Assembly (NCBI GenBank): GCA_947501115.1
Contig: CANMVX010000024.1
Location: 1-50,447 of the forward strand
Reading direction: 5' to 3'
Length of the DNA stretch: 50,447 nt
From: Haliscomenobacteraceae bacterium
Lineage (GTDB): Bacteria; Bacteroidota; Bacteroidia; Chitinophagales; Saprospiraceae
In this document: piece after piece, positions 32,154-41,655 of the stretch
How the letters are laid out: every line of letters starts with the position of its first letter
Numbering within the stretch: position 1 is the first letter of the stretch
Translations under genes and position numbers: made by a program
Notes under the pieces: model-generated
Told to the model about the DNA's origin: nothing
The model's database searches: none
What the model saw: only the letters and a program-made list of their open reading frames with translations

Positions 32154-34343
32154 TTAATCTGGTATGGCAAAAGTTACATAAGCATCCCCAGACATTGTTT
32201 TTAGTTTTCCACCCCCGCAAGCTACGGTTATAAATTGTTTATCACCTATTTTATACATTGCAGGCGTGGCAAAAGCGGCAAATGGTAATTCATACGACCA
32301 TACTAATTTTCCATTCATTTTATTAAAAGCCCTAAACATCTTATCGGGCGTACCTGCTATAAAAACCAAACCTCCAGCTGTTACCACTGGCCCTCCATAA
32401 TTTTCTGTACCTGTTGGAGGTACTCCCTTTTTTTTCAATTCCGGGTAATCTCCTAATGGCACTTTCCATAATAGTTTCCCAGTTTTGAGATTTATAGCAT
32501 TTAACGAACCCCAGGGCGGAGAAATTGCAGGATTTCCCTTTGGCGTTAAAAATTTATTATAACCAGCCATTTTATATGGAACCTTGTCATAAGCGGTTTC
32601 TTTTCTTTTGTCCCTTTCAACATACGCTTGCTTTCCATTTGGTAATGCTAATAAATAAGAAGCAATGGCTTCCTTTTCAGCATCGGGAAGTCTTTTAAAA
32701 GAAGGCATCATTCGTCGGCCACTATTCAAAAGAGTGGTTAAGGCTGATTGATTATATCTCGATGTTATATTTTCCAAAGAAGGATTATTTCCCAAACCCT
32801 TTTTATTTTCCCCGTGACAGACGGCACATTGTTCCTCGAACAGTCGTTTTCCGGCTGCATAAATGGTTTCCTTTTTAACCTCCCTCTTTTTTACTGCTTT
32901 CATTTCCATAATCCAGGGCATTTCATTGCTATTCACCCATAAAATATCCTCCTGAGGGTCAACGGCAGAACCTCCCCATTCTCCGCCACCATCGAATCCT
33001 GGATAGATTAACGACGGGGTTTTTCCCGGCAAAACAAAAGCATGCCCATACCGTAAAGTAGCCATTTTCTCTTCAACCCAAGTTCTTTCTTCCTCATCCA
33101 GATAAGGATTTATTTCTGATTTTGTCAATGTCTGCCTCGAGAATGGTTCGGGAAGAGAAGGAATGGGTTGGGTAGGCCAGGGCTTCTCCCCTTCCAAATC
33201 GGAATTTGTGGGAACCTTAGTTTCTACAATAGGAAAAAAGGGCTTTCCATTCTCTCTTTCAAAAACGAATATCTGCCCATTTTTAGTGGTTTGAATGACC
33301 ACATCTACCGGTTTTCCATTTCTCTCCAGGGAGGTAAGCACGGGCGGAGTAGGTAAATCCTTGTCCCAAACATCGTGATGAATAAATTGAAAATGCCATT
33401 TTCTTTTACCTGTATTCGCATCAATAGCTAAGAGACAATTAGCAAATAAATTGGAACCCTTCCTGTTTCCACCGTAAAAATCATAAGCGGCCGAACCTGT
33501 TCCTGCAAAAATCACCCCTTTTTTCTCATCCAGTGAAAATCCACTCCAAACATTGGCACCCCCTGCATATTTATAGGCATTTTTATCTTCCCAGGTATCA
33601 TATCCATGTTCTCCAGGTTGGGGAATGGTATGAAAAATCCATTTCATCTTACCTGTCCGCACATCGTACGCCCGAATATGACCGGGAGCTGCAGGAGAAT
33701 TTTCGTCAACCCGTGTTCCCAAGATTAACAAATCGTTATAAATAACGCCTGGTGAGGTATTTACAACAATCAAATCGGACACCTCTCTCCCCAGATTTTC
33801 ATGTAAATCGATGGCTCCACCCTCACCAAAAGAAGTCATCGGTTTTCCTGTTTTTGCATCTATGGCGATGGTAAAAGAACCGACGGTATAAAATAATCGT
33901 TCCTCCCCTTTATTATCCGTCCAGTAACAAAGTCCACGGGCATTTATCATGTTATGAAAAGACGCCCTGTCAGCTGGTCCGTTTTTCCACTCCTTTGTCG
34001 GATCAAAAACCCATATATTTTTTCCAGTTTCTGCCCTCAAGGCAAAAAGCTTTAATTGAGGGCTGATACCATAAAGGACATCATTTATAACGATTGGATT
34101 TGTCTGAATCTGAGATCGTGCCGCGGTGTCAGCATCCCCTGTTTGATAAGTCCAGATGGGTTGTAAGGAAGATATATTCAGGGTATCTATTTCTTTGAGT
34201 GAAGAATATTTTAATGCCCCTGGCGTACCATTATAATATTTCCAGGTAGTATAATCTGTTGAATTTTCATTCTTACAAGCGCTTTGTAAGATGACCATCA
34301 GGCAAAATACCTTGAAAAAAAGAAGAGAATTAAAAGTTTTCAT
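32154..34343 (-). CDS. PQQ-dependent dehydrogenase lipoprotein with inserted cytochrome c domain
   Basis: A 729-residue lipoprotein (lipobox LQSAC, Cys23). Residues ~30-470 form a PQQ-type eight-bladed propeller (tryptophan-docking words such as PIWTYQTGDAD, TGKNIWVFDP, GKMKWIFHTIP, GKRKWHFQFIHHDVWDKDLP). A c-type cytochrome domain with CAVCH near residue 505 and PSFKRLPDAEKEAIASYLLAL is inserted before the last blades (GKLLWKVPLGDYPEL, NYGGPVVTAGGLVFIAGTPD). This resembles quinoprotein glucose-dehydrogenase-like enzymes of Bacteroidota and Acidobacteria that oxidise sugars in the periplasm and pass electrons via the heme. Substrate not determinable. PQQ biosynthesis genes are not in the window. 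Confidence 0.85.
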   Translation of the reverse strand: MKTFNSLLFFKVFCLMVILQSACKNENSTDYTTWKYYNGTPGALKYSSLKEIDTLNISSLQPIWTYQTGDADTAARSQIQTNPIVINDVLYGISPQLKLFALRAETGKNIWVFDPTKEWKNGPADRASFHNMINARGLCYWTDNKGEERLFYTVGSFTIAIDAKTGKPMTSFGEGGAIDLHENLGREVSDLIVVNTSPGVIYNDLLILGTRVDENSPAAPGHIRAYDVRTGKMKWIFHTIPQPGEHGYDTWEDKNAYKYAGGANVWSGFSLDEKKGVIFAGTGSAAYDFYGGNRKGSNLFANCLLAIDANTGKRKWHFQFIHHDVWDKDLPTPPVLTSLERNGKPVDVVIQTTKNGQIFVFERENGKPFFPIVETKVPTNSDLEGEKPWPTQPIPSLPEPFSRQTLTKSEINPYLDEEERTWVEEKMATLRYGHAFVLPGKTPSLIYPGFDGGGEWGGSAVDPQEDILWVNSNEMPWIMEMKAVKKREVKKETIYAAGKRLFEEQCAVCHGENKKGLGNNPSLENITSRYNQSALTTLLNSGRRMMPSFKRLPDAEKEAIASYLLALPNGKQAYVERDKRKETAYDKVPYKMAGYNKFLTPKGNPAISPPWGSLNAINLKTGKLLWKVPLGDYPELKKKGVPPTGTENYGGPVVTAGGLVFIAGTPDKMFRAFNKMNGKLVWSYELPFAAFATPAMYKIGDKQFITVACGGGKLKTMSGDAYVTFAIPD

Positions 34344-34414
34344 CGATTTGTATTGAAATGATACCCTTAATTTAACTATTTATTTATAACTTAAGGCTAA
34401 AATTATTCCATAAT

Positions 34415-35824
34415 ATGATGAATTCACTGCGTTTAAAACTTTTGATCATAATTGCCTTAGGCAATCTTTCCGTTTGTGTTATGGCTCAGCAGGAAGGCCT
34501 TTCCATAAAAATGGATGCATTATTTAAGGAAATAGCTCATACAAAGCATCCCGGATTTTCACTTAGTATTATTACGAATGGTAATGTTTCTTTCAGAAAT
34601 AGTTATGGTATGGCTAATCTTGAAAATGGAACTCCTTTTAGGGAATCGACCGTTTCAGACCTGGGATCTGTAGCTAAACATATCACCAATTATGCCATTC
34701 TTCATTTGATTAAAGAGAAAAAATTAGCCTTCTCAGATAAGCTTTCAACCTTTTTTCCAACCCTTAAAAATAAGTCGAGCGGAGATATAACCATTCTTCA
34801 ACTGATGCAGCATACCAGTGGATTAAGGGAAATATACAGTAAACTTGCCCTTCAGGGAGGTAGAATGGGCCATCCTATTTTTCAAGAAGATGCCCTGCAG
34901 TTGGTAGAGATGTCAGAAGGTCAAAATTTTCCCGCTGGTTCTGCCTTTAGTTACTGTAACACCGGATATATGCTACTGGCGGAAATCATCCAAAAAGTAA
35001 GTAATTTATCCTATGAGGCGTATTTGAATGAAAAAATATTTAAACCTTTAGGTATGAGCAAATCTTTTGTCATGGATATACAAGGTGAAATTTTTCCAGA
35101 TATGGCAAATTCCTATAGTCCTTCAAATAAGCAATGGACTGCTGTATATGACAATAGCACTGCCTTTGGACAAGGGGGCATTTATATGTCTCTCGACGAT
35201 GTCGAAAAATGGTTTATACATTTAACCAAAGCAGGAGAACACGGGGAAATACCTATTTATTCCTTACTTAAAAAAGCCGTTCTGACCAATGGCGACACCC
35301 TTAATTATGCTTTAGGCATTGAAAATGATATTTTTAAAAACATTAACTTTTGGCAACATACCGGGTCAAGTGCTGGCTACCGTACCGCGTTTACCTGGAT
35401 ACCCTCAACGAATCAGGTGATTATACTTAAAAGTAATTATAGCTCCTTTGATGCCATAAAAACAACTCAAGAAATCATGTCCATCTTATTTTCTATTCCT
35501 CTGGAAAATGAAATGCCAAAGACAACTACTACAAAGGCAACCGATGCTTTGCCGATGAGCATCCAAGATGCACAGGCATGGCTGGGCGATTATTTTTGTA
35601 AAGAAATGGATGTCCGATATTCATTTCAGCTTTTAAATAATACTTTATACTGTACCCATCCTATTCTGGGTCAGGCGGAGGTGAAAAAGACTTCCGATGG
35701 AAAATATTCCGCCCGTCCCTTTTTCACTTCCTTACGCCCTATAACAGATAAAAAAGGAAACATTACCCACATTTTTATGGATACCTCAGATTTAATTCAT
35801 TTAAAATTCGAAAAAATGAAGTAA
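34415..35824 (+). CDS. secreted serine hydrolase (class C beta-lactamase/penicillin-binding family)
   Basis: A 469-residue protein with a signal peptide (ending VCVMAQ). The beta-lactamase fold (PF00144) spans about residues 30-360: SxxK motif S85-V-A-K88, YCN motif (FSYCNTGYMLLAE, about 187) and the HTG motif (HTGSSAGYRTAF, about 315). A C-terminal ~100-residue beta-rich domain follows. Members include D-aminopeptidases and esterases as well as AmpC-type enzymes, so resistance cannot be inferred. It is divergent from the PQQ dehydrogenase gene across a 71-bp gap; the stop is 3 bp from the convergent GH65-like gene. Confidence 0.83.
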   Translation: MMNSLRLKLLIIIALGNLSVCVMAQQEGLSIKMDALFKEIAHTKHPGFSLSIITNGNVSFRNSYGMANLENGTPFRESTVSDLGSVAKHITNYAILHLIKEKKLAFSDKLSTFFPTLKNKSSGDITILQLMQHTSGLREIYSKLALQGGRMGHPIFQEDALQLVEMSEGQNFPAGSAFSYCNTGYMLLAEIIQKVSNLSYEAYLNEKIFKPLGMSKSFVMDIQGEIFPDMANSYSPSNKQWTAVYDNSTAFGQGGIYMSLDDVEKWFIHLTKAGEHGEIPIYSLLKKAVLTNGDTLNYALGIENDIFKNINFWQHTGSSAGYRTAFTWIPSTNQVIILKSNYSSFDAIKTTQEIMSILFSIPLENEMPKTTTTKATDALPMSIQDAQAWLGDYFCKEMDVRYSFQLLNNTLYCTHPILGQAEVKKTSDGKYSARPFFTSLRPITDKKGNITHIFMDTSDLIHLKFEKMK

Positions 35825-35826
35825 TC

Positions 35827-37875
35827 TTATTCCACTACATACGTTTTCCCCAAAACACCAGTGATTATTAATTTTTCCCAATGCTTAGGAAGGGTTGACT
35901 TTACTTGATTGATACCTTTGTCTGTCAGATCGAGTCCACCAAATCCCATTAAAACTGCTTGCAAAACACCGCCTGCTCCTGTGCCAAAATAAGGATTCGT
36001 TCCCCCTTTTGTTTCGGCAATGACGCGAAACGGAGGATTTAAATTAGGCTCGTAAGATTCTTTAAAAAATTGATATGCTCTATTTGATTCTCCAAGTCTG
36101 GAGGACAATAACGAGAAAATGGCATGTGTCATGGCAGGCGTACCCGAATCGGGAACTCTTTTGGCATAATAATATAAATCTCTGCGTATTTGGGCAGTAT
36201 CGGTAATAAACTTTAAGGGAAATGCGAGCAGATTTACGTCCGCTTGCTTGATTCCTTCTCCTTTATACGTTGCATGTTCCTGCGTAATGATTTTTCCTGA
36301 TGCCTCGTCTTTCATTTGAAGGATTGGGATATTCTGAGCAACAAGAGACCAATCTGCATCGGGAACGATTCCAAGTAAAAGCGCCGCTTTGGTTGCTGCT
36401 TTCAAGTTGGTAATGGCGACCGCGTTGGTAAATGCATTATTATCGACATTTTCAGCCCATTCATCGGCGGCAACGACATTATTAATTTCATATTTTCCAG
36501 GCCCTTTTCGCTCTACCCTACTGGCCCAAAAATCAGCTGTTTCCTTTAACAGAGGCCAGCCAATGTTCCTCAACCACTCTTTATCTTGCGTCATCGCGTA
36601 ATAATTCCATGCAGCAAAACCGACACAACCGGTAATATGATGTTCAAAAGGGCCACTTAACGCCCAAACAGGCGTTTCTTCTACCCCAGTCCCTGCGCTT
36701 TCCCAGGGAAACATAGCACCTTTGTAACCATGATTAAAAGCATTGCGTCGTGCGGCTTCCAAACGGTCAAACCTGTATTGAATCATGGATTTTGCCATTT
36801 TTGGTTGCATAACCAATAGAGCGGGGTACATCCATAATTCAGAATCCCAAAAAATATGGCCGTTATACCCCAATCCAGAGAGCCCCATTGGGGAGATACT
36901 CATATTTGAACCTTCCCTCACAAAAGAATACAAATGATAGAGCATACTATGAACATCTTGCTGAGCCTGTTCATCGCCAACAATCTGAATATCACTTTTC
37001 CATAGTTCCTGCCAGGCGGCTTTATGATTATTTATCAATCTGTCTTTCCCTTCCAGTTTCGAAAAAATGGTTAATCTTTCTGCTTCATTCAGCGGGTCAT
37101 CATGATGAGCAGAGGTGATGGAGCTCCCGGTAATCGCAAAAGAATAAGTCTCCCCTGCTTTTAATTTTTTTGAAAATTTCATGAGATGCATATTATTGTC
37201 CCACATTTCATGAATCACTCTGGGCTCGTTACCATGATGTTCTGAAAAAAGAAACGAAGTAGAAGCAGCCATTTCTAACTTCCCCGTTGGACTTTTTGCT
37301 AAAGAAGTAAGCAAACTGATGACCACATGAGGTCTATCTATTTCATTATAATAATTTTGGACCTCTTTCAGTGCATCAGGAGCCTCCATGACACTCGACG
37401 CACCTATGGTAATGTCCTTTTTGGCCGTAATTGACACATCCATCAGGACACAAAAAGGTAATTGTCGCAGTGCATAATAAGAATAAGTAATAAAGGCTTT
37501 GTCACCAAAATCAAGTTGAACACTAAAGCGACCATTTTTCATGTCCAGTGTTTGCTTCAAATGTTGAATATTCCCCTTGTTAATCTGTTCCCCGTCTATG
37601 CCCACCTGCATATTCAAAAGATTAAAACTTCTTAGGAAATTGCTGACCCTACCTCTGCCATATAAATCATAAGCACCTGATAAAACGACATCTTTCACCT
37701 TAAAAGGTTCCTGAGAAGAAACAATGCCAATCATACCATTGGCCACCGTCACGCCGGCATATTTCTCCTTATCCCAATTTTCTGCTGCTATCACCCAGGG
37801 GTCAATACCTTGAGCATTTAGGTAAGCAAATATTTGATTTATATACAATAGTGTAAAAATGATAAAAATCCTCAT
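35827..37875 (-). CDS. secreted glycoside hydrolase family 65-like protein
   Basis: The frame opens at 37902, but MFIFVKKVD is encoded by a TATATTTG promoter; the next ATG at 37875 gives a proper signal peptide (MRIFIIFTLLYINQIFAYLNAQ) and a 682-residue product. The (alpha/alpha)6 barrel shows WDSELWMYPALLVMQPKMA, FPWESAGTGVEETP and DEWAENVDNNAFTNAVA, resembling GH65 proteins, closest in pattern to the acid trehalase/protein-glucosylgalactosylhydroxylysine-glucosidase type rather than the phosphorylases. A glutamate in the DEWAE segment is the likely general acid. The substrate is probably an alpha-glucoside released outside the cell. Confidence 0.82.
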   Translation of the reverse strand: MRIFIIFTLLYINQIFAYLNAQGIDPWVIAAENWDKEKYAGVTVANGMIGIVSSQEPFKVKDVVLSGAYDLYGRGRVSNFLRSFNLLNMQVGIDGEQINKGNIQHLKQTLDMKNGRFSVQLDFGDKAFITYSYYALRQLPFCVLMDVSITAKKDITIGASSVMEAPDALKEVQNYYNEIDRPHVVISLLTSLAKSPTGKLEMAASTSFLFSEHHGNEPRVIHEMWDNNMHLMKFSKKLKAGETYSFAITGSSITSAHHDDPLNEAERLTIFSKLEGKDRLINNHKAAWQELWKSDIQIVGDEQAQQDVHSMLYHLYSFVREGSNMSISPMGLSGLGYNGHIFWDSELWMYPALLVMQPKMAKSMIQYRFDRLEAARRNAFNHGYKGAMFPWESAGTGVEETPVWALSGPFEHHITGCVGFAAWNYYAMTQDKEWLRNIGWPLLKETADFWASRVERKGPGKYEINNVVAADEWAENVDNNAFTNAVAITNLKAATKAALLLGIVPDADWSLVAQNIPILQMKDEASGKIITQEHATYKGEGIKQADVNLLAFPLKFITDTAQIRRDLYYYAKRVPDSGTPAMTHAIFSLLSSRLGESNRAYQFFKESYEPNLNPPFRVIAETKGGTNPYFGTGAGGVLQAVLMGFGGLDLTDKGINQVKSTLPKHWEKLIITGVLGKTYVVE

Positions 37876-37889
37876 ATCAACTTTTTTTA

Positions 37890-37897
37890 CAAATATA
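37890..37897 (-). promoter_or_regulatory. -7 promoter element of the GH65-like gene
   Basis: TATATTTG on the minus strand lies 14 bp before the ATG at 37875 and inside the apparent N-terminal extension, which argues for the downstream start. Confidence 0.5.
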
Positions 37898-37901
37898 AAC
37901 A

Positions 37902-37929
37902 TTGTAAACCCTTTAAACCATTATATTTG
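37902..37929 (+). promoter_or_regulatory. promoter of the SdpI-like gene
   Basis: TTG at 37902-37904 and TATATTTG at 37922-37929 (17-bp spacer) fit the Bacteroidota -33/-7 pattern. It is divergent from, and only about 25 bp away from, the opposite-strand TATATTTG. Confidence 0.5.
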
Positions 37930-37959
37930 ACTATTGGAAATAATCAAAACAACATAGTT

Positions 37960-38607
37960 ATGTCAAAAAAAGTATATCGCGAACTGATATTGTGGTTATT
38001 TTTAATCATACCTTATGTTTACTTGTTTAAAATCTGGAACCAATTGCCCGATATTGTACCTACTCATTTTAATCTGGCAGGCGAGGCAGACGGCTGGTCA
38101 TCCAAACAATTCCTTATTTTTTTGCCAGGCAGTCTGGGTATAGGCATTTATTTTTTAATGTTGGTCCTTCCGCAAATGGATCCTAAACACAACCTTTCGT
38201 TGGAGGATAATAAATATTATGCCATCAGATTTTTTATGGCGGTTTTCTTCTCTATTCTATGCACCTATATTTTATATACCAGTCTGGCAGGAAAAATTTC
38301 AAACTATTCCATACTTTTTGGATTTATCGGTGGTTTATTTGCCTTGTTGGGTAATTATTTTAGGGATATGAAACCCAATTATTATATAGGCATACGAACA
38401 CCATGGACTTTAGAGGATGAACGTGTTTGGTATAATACCCATAAATTAGGATCAAAAGTTTGGATTATTGGAGGTTTAGGCCTGCTATTAGGCTCTGTTC
38501 TTATAAATAATAATGAAAGAGTTTTTCTTCTTTTCATTATAATCCTTCTGATCATCGTATTTATTCCCATTATTTATTCATACATCGATTATAAACGAGG
38601 TAAATAA
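37960..38607 (+). CDS. SdpI/DUF1648-family membrane protein
   Basis: The ATG at 37960 (MSKKVYRELILWLFLIIPYV) is preferred over an upstream in-frame codon that would lie in the promoter; this gives 215 residues. The DUF1648 signature is clear (QLPDIVPTHFNLAGEADGW) followed by helices and the SdpI-type MKPNYYIGIRTPWTLEDERVWYNTHKLGSK (about 155-185). About six transmembrane segments. SdpI is the immunity protein and signal receptor for the SDP toxin of Bacillus subtilis; in other bacteria the function is unknown. The next gene starts 2 bp after the stop. Confidence 0.85.
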   Translation: MSKKVYRELILWLFLIIPYVYLFKIWNQLPDIVPTHFNLAGEADGWSSKQFLIFLPGSLGIGIYFLMLVLPQMDPKHNLSLEDNKYYAIRFFMAVFFSILCTYILYTSLAGKISNYSILFGFIGGLFALLGNYFRDMKPNYYIGIRTPWTLEDERVWYNTHKLGSKVWIIGGLGLLLGSVLINNNERVFLLFIIILLIIVFIPIIYSYIDYKRGK

Positions 38608-38609
38608 AG

Positions 38610-39143
38610 GTGAAAAAAATAGTTCCCTTTTTTTTCATGGTTCTTTTCATTGCCCCATTTTATGGGACCTATTTGTATTTATCTCTTCAACAAAAGGTTA
38701 TTCAAGAAGCCGTACAACGTAAACTAGAGGAAGGAATACCTGAAAATGAATTGGTTAAGTTAACCTTTTTAAAAAAAGAAATTCCTACGTTATTAAAGTG
38801 GGAACATGATAAAGAATTTGAATACAATGGCCAAATGTATGATGTGGTAGAAGTCACCGATGTTGGGGATTCATTACAATACCTTTGTTGGTGGGATAAA
38901 GCTGAAACGGCAACTAAGAAAAATAAGCAAGATCTGCTACATGCCAAGATAGATACTTCGAACCCTGCAAACCATTTTCCATTTACATTTTCAGATTATT
39001 ATAAATCAATCTATTTTATATTTAATCCGTTTAACGGGGTAGAAACCTCTGAGAATGGGCGTAATAAACCTATTACAAGCAGTACATTTACTGGCCTCTT
39101 ATTAGTACAATCTCTTAGTCCGCCTCCCCGATTACGTTATTAA
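38610..39143 (+). CDS. conserved membrane-anchored protein, unknown function
   Basis: Starts with GTG 2 bp after the SdpI-like stop, so it is translationally linked. The 177 residues comprise one N-terminal transmembrane or signal segment (PFFFMVLFIAPFYGTYLYL), a charged helix (EAVQRKLEEGIPENELVKL) and a beta-rich part (EFEYNGQMYDVVEVTDVGDSLQYLCWWD). The C-terminal tail includes SPPPRLRY. I recall similar proteins from many Bacteroidota, usually before a TonB receptor as here, but no function. Likely periplasmic, anchored in the inner membrane. Confidence 0.7.
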   Translation: MKKIVPFFFMVLFIAPFYGTYLYLSLQQKVIQEAVQRKLEEGIPENELVKLTFLKKEIPTLLKWEHDKEFEYNGQMYDVVEVTDVGDSLQYLCWWDKAETATKKNKQDLLHAKIDTSNPANHFPFTFSDYYKSIYFIFNPFNGVETSENGRNKPITSSTFTGLLLVQSLSPPPRLRY

Positions 39144-39188
39144 ACCATTTGTACCATTTATCATTTTAGTAACGTTTAAATCATTTCC

Positions 39189-41609
39189 ATGAGGATAATC
39201 TTATCATGGTTTTTGGTTTTTGGCTTCATCCATATCGGACATAGTCAAACTGCCACCATATTAAGTAAAGAGGGAAAAATACCGTTGGAATCGGTTCTTC
39301 TCCACAGTGAAAATCCAAATATTCAGGGAATAACCAACAAAAATGGACAGGTAGATCTCTCCCCATTTATGTCCGTTGAAAAAATTGATATCCGTTACCT
39401 TGGATATAAGCCCGTTATAGTAAGTTATTCATCTATAAAGGAAAAAAAATTCATTATATACCTGGAAGAAGCAGGTATAACTTTGGATGAAATGGTGATT
39501 TCAGCCTCCAGATGGCAGGAATCGTCAAAAGGTATTCCGTCAAAAATACGTACCATTTCAACAAGTGACGTTCAATTATTACAACCTCAAACGGCGGCTG
39601 ATTTACTGGGAATATCTGGTGAAGTTTCCATTCAAAAGAGTCAGCAAGGTGGTGGAAGCCCTATGATTAGAGGCTTTGCTACGAACAGATTGCTTTATGT
39701 CATTGATGGAGTCAGAATGAATACATCCATTTTCAGAGCGGGTAATCTTCAAAATGTTATTTCACTGGATCCATTTACTATTGAGAATACGGAGGTTATA
39801 TTTGGACCCGGATCAGTAATTTATGGCAGTGATGCCATTGGAGGTGTAATGAATTTTCAGACCATTAAACCGCGATTATCTGTTGACAAAAAATGGGATA
39901 TCCATGCCAATATAAGTTCGAGATATTCCTCCGCAAATAAAGAAGAAACCACACATGGAACACTTCATATTGGGACAAAGCAACTTGCTTCCGTTACCAG
40001 TTATAGTTTCAACCAATTTGGAGATTTAAAAATGGGAAAATATGGCCCAGATAGTTATCTGAGGCCATACTATGTAGATCAGGTCGAAAATATGGATAAA
40101 ATTATTCAAAATGCTAATCCACGAATACAAGTACCTTCCGGCTATGATCAACAAAATGTAATGCAAAAATTTTTGTATAAGCCTTCAGAAAGATGGGAAA
40201 TTCAATATGGATTTCATCGTTCTGCTACCACTTCCTATCCACGTTATGACAGGCTGATAGAGGTAAATACTGCCGGAATGCCTGTTTCAGCTGTTTGGAA
40301 TTATGGGCCACAGATTTGGCAAATGAATCATTTTTCAGTTCAGCATTTTGGGGATAATCTCTTGTATGACGCTTTAACATTTCGAATGGCCCATCAATAT
40401 TTTGAAGAAAGCAGAATAGACAGAAATTTTTCGGGAAGCAACAGATATAGATTAAGGACGCAAGTTGAAAAGGTAAATGCCCTTTCTATCAATATCGATT
40501 TGAAAAAAACGTTAAAAAAAGGCATTCTTTATTATGGTTTGGAATCTGTTGGGAACAAAGTCAGTTCTCAGGCAACGGCTAAAAACATACAAACAGAAGC
40601 ACCTATTTTAGTCGCCGACCGGTATCCTCAGGCACGGTGGAATAGCTACGCCATTTTTGGAAATTACCAATATCCTGTTTCAAAAAAATATACCGTACAA
40701 CTGGGTATTCGGTATAATTTATTCAACATGGAGGCTGATTTTTCGCGGAATCTTGCCTTTTTCCCTTTTGCATTTAAAACAACGAATATCCAGAACGGAG
40801 CCTTTAGTGGTAATGCAGGACTTGTCATTTCACCTGATGATAAAACCAAAATAAGCCTCAATGCAGCAACAGGTTTTCGGGCACCCAATGTTGATGATAT
40901 GGGTAAATTATTCGATTTTGTATCGGGTGAAGTGGTTGTTCCCAATATCGATTTAACGGCTGAAATAGCCTATAATGGTGAAATTAACCTATCAAAATTA
41001 ATTGGTAATTCACTAAAAATAGATCTTACTGGATATTATACTTATCTCCAAAATGCGATGGTTCGCAGGGCAACTAAAGTGGAAGGAAAAGATAGTATCC
41101 TTTATAATGGCAAAATGAGTAAAGCCTACAGCATACAGAATGCCGCTTTTGCAGAAATTTATGGTTTTCATGCCGGTTTCGAAATCGATTTACCATTGGG
41201 TTTTTATCTCTCCAGCAGATATAATGTCCAGATTGGTAAAGAAGAACTGAACAATGGCGCAACAACTAATTCCCGACATGCAGCACCTGCTTTTGGATTG
41301 AGTACATTAGGTTATAAAAAAGGAAAAATACATCTTCAATTTTATGCAGCTTATAGCGCCTCCGTCCCTTATGAAAATTTAAACGAGGAAGAGCGTCAAA
41401 AACCTGCCATATATGCCAGAGATGAAAATGGAAAACCATATTCACCCAGTTGGTACACTTTAAATATGAAAGGAACCTTTCAGCTCAAAAAATTCGCCAC
41501 ATTGAATGTTGGATTAGAGAATATCACGAATCAAAGGTATAGAACCTATAGTTCTGGCATAGTAGCACCAGGTATCAATGCCATTGTTGGGTTTTCTGTT
41601 TTGATCTGA
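39189..41609 (+). CDS. TonB-dependent outer-membrane receptor (hemin-receptor-like)
   Basis: An 806-residue receptor: signal peptide (ending GHSQ), a carboxypeptidase-regulatory-like domain (about 20-95), a plug domain with QQGGGSPMIRGFATNRLLYVIDGVRM (about 150-175) and VIFGPGSVIYGSDAIGGVMNF, then a long barrel ending in an aromatic-type strand (NAIVGFSVLI). The plug words resemble hemin/hemoglobin receptors of Bacteroidota, but ligand assignment by sequence is unreliable. It is the first large gene of a cassette with two cysteine-motif proteins, another receptor and a PepSY membrane protein, which suggests iron, heme or copper uptake. Confidence 0.87.
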   Translation: MRIILSWFLVFGFIHIGHSQTATILSKEGKIPLESVLLHSENPNIQGITNKNGQVDLSPFMSVEKIDIRYLGYKPVIVSYSSIKEKKFIIYLEEAGITLDEMVISASRWQESSKGIPSKIRTISTSDVQLLQPQTAADLLGISGEVSIQKSQQGGGSPMIRGFATNRLLYVIDGVRMNTSIFRAGNLQNVISLDPFTIENTEVIFGPGSVIYGSDAIGGVMNFQTIKPRLSVDKKWDIHANISSRYSSANKEETTHGTLHIGTKQLASVTSYSFNQFGDLKMGKYGPDSYLRPYYVDQVENMDKIIQNANPRIQVPSGYDQQNVMQKFLYKPSERWEIQYGFHRSATTSYPRYDRLIEVNTAGMPVSAVWNYGPQIWQMNHFSVQHFGDNLLYDALTFRMAHQYFEESRIDRNFSGSNRYRLRTQVEKVNALSINIDLKKTLKKGILYYGLESVGNKVSSQATAKNIQTEAPILVADRYPQARWNSYAIFGNYQYPVSKKYTVQLGIRYNLFNMEADFSRNLAFFPFAFKTTNIQNGAFSGNAGLVISPDDKTKISLNAATGFRAPNVDDMGKLFDFVSGEVVVPNIDLTAEIAYNGEINLSKLIGNSLKIDLTGYYTYLQNAMVRRATKVEGKDSILYNGKMSKAYSIQNAAFAEIYGFHAGFEIDLPLGFYLSSRYNVQIGKEELNNGATTNSRHAAPAFGLSTLGYKKGKIHLQFYAAYSASVPYENLNEEERQKPAIYARDENGKPYSPSWYTLNMKGTFQLKKFATLNVGLENITNQRYRTYSSGIVAPGINAIVGFSVLI

Positions 41610-41643
41610 ACGTTATTTTAAATAATCTTTGAAATAAAATATT

Positions 41644-41651
41644 TATATTTG
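41644..41651 (+). promoter_or_regulatory. -7 promoter element before the first cysteine-motif gene
   Basis: TATATTTG lies 4 bases before the ATG at 41656, the same nearly leaderless spacing as for AAA gene B. Confidence 0.4.
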
Positions 41652-41655
41652 GGCG

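Noticed and set aside
34415-35824. Beta-lactamase resistance gene
   Set aside because: The SxxK/YxN/HTG motifs define the wide serine hydrolase family; nothing shows antibiotic hydrolysis.
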